Source: Bacilli bacterium (GTDB lineage Bacteria; Bacillota_I; Bacilli_A; RFN20; CAG-826). Taken from it: a stretch of DNA of 6,659 bases. The notes below the pieces were generated by a model that had not been told where the DNA came from, did not search any database, and saw only the letters and a list, made by a program, of their open reading frames with translations. Position numbers and translations under genes: made by a program. The DNA lies in assembly GCA_024693415.1 (NCBI GenBank), contig JAILKX010000071.1, positions 1 through 6,659 on the forward strand, written 5' to 3'. Positions 4,456-6,659 of the stretch are shown piece by piece (the first letter of the stretch is position 1; every line of letters starts with the position of its first letter).

Positions 4456-6489
4456 ATGAAACCGATCTTCAAAGCATTCGCCATATTGTCGAGCCTCGCC
4501 CTCGTCTCCTGCGCCGACGCGATCAAGGCGATCGATGAGGCCCTCGGCAACATCGTCCCGATCGCCACCAAGATGTTCGCCACGCCCAAGGTGTTCTCCG
4601 ACAAGGCAAGCATCTACGTCACCGCCTTCGAGCAGGCGGATTTCTACACGTTCTTCGAAGGCGGCGAGGAAATCGCCTCGATCCGGGCCGAGGACGCCCT
4701 GCGCGTAACAAACGCCGATTATGTCGCTAGCCTTTCCTACTCCTCCTCGACAAACGCGGAGAATTCCTCCGGCGACGTCTATTTCGACATCGGCCTCAAG
4801 GATACCGTCATCAAGGATTGCCACGGCGAATACGTCTATGAGTTCCTCATGGATTTCGACGACCTTCATTACCACGACGTAACCGTGGTCGCCAATAGCG
4901 ACTCCGCCGCGATCGCAAGCTCCGAGAAATCCGCGGCCGTGACCCTGTCCATGCCAAAGCTCGAGACGCCCGAATCGGTCTACCTCGTCGGCAACGCCCT
5001 CTCCTGGAGCCCCGTCAAATACGCTGACGGCTACTTGGTCCGCAAAAGCGACCTCTACAATTCCTATTATGAGGATGTGAAGACGGTCACCGAGCCCGGC
5101 ATCGCCCTCGACGAAGAGATGCTCGCCACCCTCGACAGCACGAACTACCACGTGACCGCCATCTATTCCAGCAAAAACATGGAATCGGCCTATAGCGAGG
5201 AGACGGATACCTTCACCCGCGAATTGCCTTTGGGCGAGGTCATCGTCCCCTCGATGTGCACCGAATTGGAGATCCCCAATGAGAATAGCGGCAGCCGCTA
5301 CTTCACCCTCACGACCCGGCAAGAGAAATTCGTCGCGAAGATCATAGACGCCAACATCTCTTACGTCGAGGAGCAGGAAATCCCCTACTTCATCGGGTAC
5401 AACAGGCGCGTCGCCGATGACGACGCCGGGGTCGAATTGCAGATCTCGGGATTCAATTCGCTCACCTTCCGCCACGGAAGCTCCTACGCCCATAACTATC
5501 AGTTCTTCAACGTTCCCTCCCTCCGCGTATCGACCGAGGAGCCCTCTTCGGATCTCCCGACCCTTGACCTTTACTGCTATTCCTACAGCACAGACGATAT
5601 CCTGTTCAATCTCCCAAGCATCGAGGCGTATTATTCGGCCCTTTCGTTACACGCCTATTCCAATGCCGGCCTATCCACCGCCCAAACGGATTTCAGGCTC
5701 GAATCGCTCGCGCTTTACCACGCCCAAGGCGCATTCTATGGCTATAACGCCCAGGTCACAGGCGGAGACGGCCATCACGCCCTGCGCGTCGAAAAGCCCA
5801 TATACTCGACCGATTCCGTTTTATACGTCGTTGGCGGAAACGGCGCCAAAGGCGAAAACGGCACTGGCGGCACTAACGGCACTAGCGGCAGCTCCGCCAC
5901 CAAAGGCGGAGACGGCGAAGACGGAGGCAAAGGCGGAAATGGCGGCAACGCCATCGCCTATGCGACCTTCGACGAAAGAACGGGAGGCGTCATCCATCTC
6001 GCCGCCGGCAAAGGCGGAGATGGCGGAAACGGCGGGAAAGGCGGCAAAGGCGGCAACGGCAAAGACGGCAGCGCCGACCTCATCAGCACGACCAACGGCA
6101 CGAACGGCGCTAACGGCGGAAACGGCGGCAACGGCGGAGACGGCAGCGCCGCCCTCATCAGCACGACCGACGGCACTAACGGCGCTAACGGCGGCAACGG
6201 CGGTAACGGCGGAGAAGGCGGGAAAGGCGGCAAAGCCATCGCCGCGGGAACCTCGATTTCCCAGCTGAAATCCATAGTCCCCGGCCTCATCTATGAAGAG
6301 GACGTCGATGGCGAATACGGCCTTGGCGGAGACGGCGGCAATGGCGGTAACGGCGGCAGCGGCGCCACCTGGCTTTGGAATACGGCAAGCGCCGGCAAAG
6401 CCGGAAAAGGCGGCAAAGGCGGCTCTTCCGGCCCCGTCGAAGGCGGAGAAGCAAGCGGACAAACCGGTGGCAAAGGCGCCGGGCGCTAA
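4456..6489 (+). CDS. surface lipoprotein with FnIII-like domain(s) and a glycine-rich tail
   Basis: 677 residues. The N-terminus is a lipoprotein signal: K2 and K6, hydrophobic FAILSSLAL, then lipobox L16-V17-S18-C19, so the mature protein should be lipid-anchored at C19 outside the membrane. Residues about 44-165 are beta-rich and resemble a degenerate FnIII/Ig-like module. Residues about 165-250 look like FnIII: ALSWSPVKYADGYLV, a later YHVTAIYSS, then SAYSEE. Residues about 258-455 are rich in short beta-strands, possibly a beta-solenoid. From about 460 the chain is dominated by Gly-Gly-X and N-G-T runs with Lys, Asn and Asp, interrupted by short non-glycine segments (about 499-517, 539-546, 564-571, 593-619, 637-645). 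The tail recalls PE_PGRS or polyglycine-II proteins in composition only. No LPXTG or C-terminal membrane anchor is present. I do not recognise a named family; adhesion, sensing or envelope scaffolding are possible. Confidence 0.85.
   Translation: MKPIFKAFAILSSLALVSCADAIKAIDEALGNIVPIATKMFATPKVFSDKASIYVTAFEQADFYTFFEGGEEIASIRAEDALRVTNADYVASLSYSSSTNAENSSGDVYFDIGLKDTVIKDCHGEYVYEFLMDFDDLHYHDVTVVANSDSAAIASSEKSAAVTLSMPKLETPESVYLVGNALSWSPVKYADGYLVRKSDLYNSYYEDVKTVTEPGIALDEEMLATLDSTNYHVTAIYSSKNMESAYSEETDTFTRELPLGEVIVPSMCTELEIPNENSGSRYFTLTTRQEKFVAKIIDANISYVEEQEIPYFIGYNRRVADDDAGVELQISGFNSLTFRHGSSYAHNYQFFNVPSLRVSTEEPSSDLPTLDLYCYSYSTDDILFNLPSIEAYYSALSLHAYSNAGLSTAQTDFRLESLALYHAQGAFYGYNAQVTGGDGHHALRVEKPIYSTDSVLYVVGGNGAKGENGTGGTNGTSGSSATKGGDGEDGGKGGNGGNAIAYATFDERTGGVIHLAAGKGGDGGNGGKGGKGGNGKDGSADLISTTNGTNGANGGNGGNGGDGSAALISTTDGTNGANGGNGGNGGEGGKGGKAIAAGTSISQLKSIVPGLIYEEDVDGEYGLGGDGGNGGNGGSGATWLWNTASAGKAGKGGKGGSSGPVEGGEASGQTGGKGAGR
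5833..6486 (+). repeat. glycine-codon-rich low-complexity coding tract
   Basis: Short GGC-GGN-AAC and GGC-GGN-AAA units recur through the 3' third of the lipoprotein gene and encode Gly-Gly-Asn, Gly-Gly-Lys and Gly-Gly-Asp runs. The densest blocks are about 6009-6060, 6109-6145 and 6184-6234. Repeats of this type are prone to slippage and recombination, so length variation between strains would be expected. Confidence 0.75.
6064..6213 (+). repeat. two tandem copies of a 75-bp (25-residue) unit
   Basis: Copy 1 is 6064-6138 and copy 2 is 6139-6213; by direct comparison they differ at 5 of 75 bases. The encoded 25-residue units begin DGSADLISTT and DGSAALISTT and both end NGANGGNGGNGG; they differ at two residues. 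Three of the five base changes are silent. The in-frame, high-identity duplication points to recent expansion. Confidence 0.9.
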
Positions 6490-6491
6490 TG

Positions 6492-6497
6492 TAGAAT
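6492..6497 (+). promoter_or_regulatory. -10-like box directly before the GAF gene (possible leaderless start)
   Basis: TAGAAT ends 7 nt before the ATG at 6505, the spacing typical of leaderless bacterial transcripts. No Shine-Dalgarno is visible before this ATG, unlike the other three genes. The -35 region lies in the glycine-rich gene's end and shows no good match. Confidence 0.35.
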
Positions 6498-6504
6498 ATT
6501 GATC

Positions 6505-6659
6505 ATGTTAGACAAATCCATCCTCACTTCGCTAAGTTCCCTTAAGGAAGGCCTAACCGAATCCAATCGCTTAGGCCGGATCCTGAACGCTTTGTCGATG
6601 CTCAAATCCCAGATGCCCGAAAAGGCGTGGCTAGGCTTTTACATCGATGACGGCGTCTC
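6505..6659 (+). CDS. GAF-domain protein, probable free methionine-(R)-sulfoxide reductase (N-terminal part)
   Basis: Only the first 51 codons are in the window. They encode MLDKSILTSLSSLKEGLTES, then NRLGRILNALSMLKSQMPEK and AWLGFYIDDGV. Two amphipathic helices followed by a tryptophan and a GFY strand match the start of the fRMsr/YebR group, in which N-x-x-A-L-L ... W-x-GFYL opens the GAF fold. Those enzymes reduce free methionine-(R)-sulfoxide in the cytosol. Their catalytic cysteines lie further downstream and cannot be checked here, so a general GAF protein remains possible. It starts 15 bp after the lipoprotein stop and lacks a clear ribosome binding site. It is probably a housekeeping gene unrelated to the TIR pair. 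Confidence 0.65.
   Translation, partial: MLDKSILTSLSSLKEGLTESNRLGRILNALSMLKSQMPEKAWLGFYIDDGV

Noticed and set aside
4324..5493. Minus-strand open frame (389 codons) spanning the TIR gene end and the lipoprotein gene
   Set aside because: Same antisense composition signature, and it crosses two sense genes with good starts and ribosome binding sites.
6000..6230. CRISPR-like or collagen-like array in the glycine-rich region
   Set aside because: Units are in-frame codon repeats without unique spacers, so it is not CRISPR. The Gly-Gly-X pattern with almost no proline is not collagen Gly-X-Pro.
5417..6462. Alternative frames over the glycine-rich tract giving Ala/Thr/Lys- or Pro-rich proteins
   Set aside because: They are frame-shifted readings of the GGC-GGN-AAC repeats and have no ribosome binding site or domain.

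Overview
The window looks like bacterial chromosome, GC-rich and strongly biased to C/G-ending codons. Every gene uses ATG, TGG is the Trp codon, and the purine-rich ribosome binding sites (AAGGGG, AGGGGGG, AGAGGA) are strong. The CcpA-like LacI-family regulator, the zinc-ribbon/TIR architecture and the simple lipobox of the lipoprotein are all most familiar from Bacillota, so my best guess is a GC-rich, probably uncultured Bacillota (Bacilli/Clostridia-like) lineage. No single sequence proves this.

Layout. (1) Positions 1-816, minus strand: a LacI/GalR-family transcriptional regulator whose 3' end lies outside the window. (2) Positions 817-1150: a 334-bp divergent intergenic region. It carries cre-like TGAAAA/TTTTCA operator candidates next to the regulator's promoter. 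Nearer the next gene it has a GTAC-centred palindrome, a good -10 box, and an inverted repeat in the presumed 5' leader. (3) Positions 1151-4438, plus strand: a large 1095-residue protein with an N-terminal zinc ribbon, a TIR domain that keeps the position of the catalytic glutamate, a long TPR-like helical region, a Lys/Ala/Pro linker and six predicted membrane helices. (4) Positions 4456-6489, plus strand, 17 bp downstream: a 677-residue lipoprotein with FnIII-like domain(s), a beta-rich middle and a glycine-rich C-terminal third containing a recent 75-bp duplication. (5) Positions 6505 to the window end, plus strand: the start of a GAF-domain protein resembling free methionine-(R)-sulfoxide reductase.

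How the parts may work together. The spacing suggests the TIR protein and the lipoprotein are co-transcribed. They pair a cytosolic, membrane-anchored TIR (a fold whose bacterial members are often NAD-degrading or signal-producing enzymes) with an extracytoplasmic surface lipoprotein. A surface sensor/anchor coupled to an intracellular TIR effector is a reasonable hypothesis, for defence, envelope stress or host interaction, but nothing in the sequence proves it. The LacI regulator is divergent and may simply control a sugar locus to the left. The GAF gene has no visible Shine-Dalgarno and a -10-like box 7 nt before its ATG, so it may have its own leaderless promoter.
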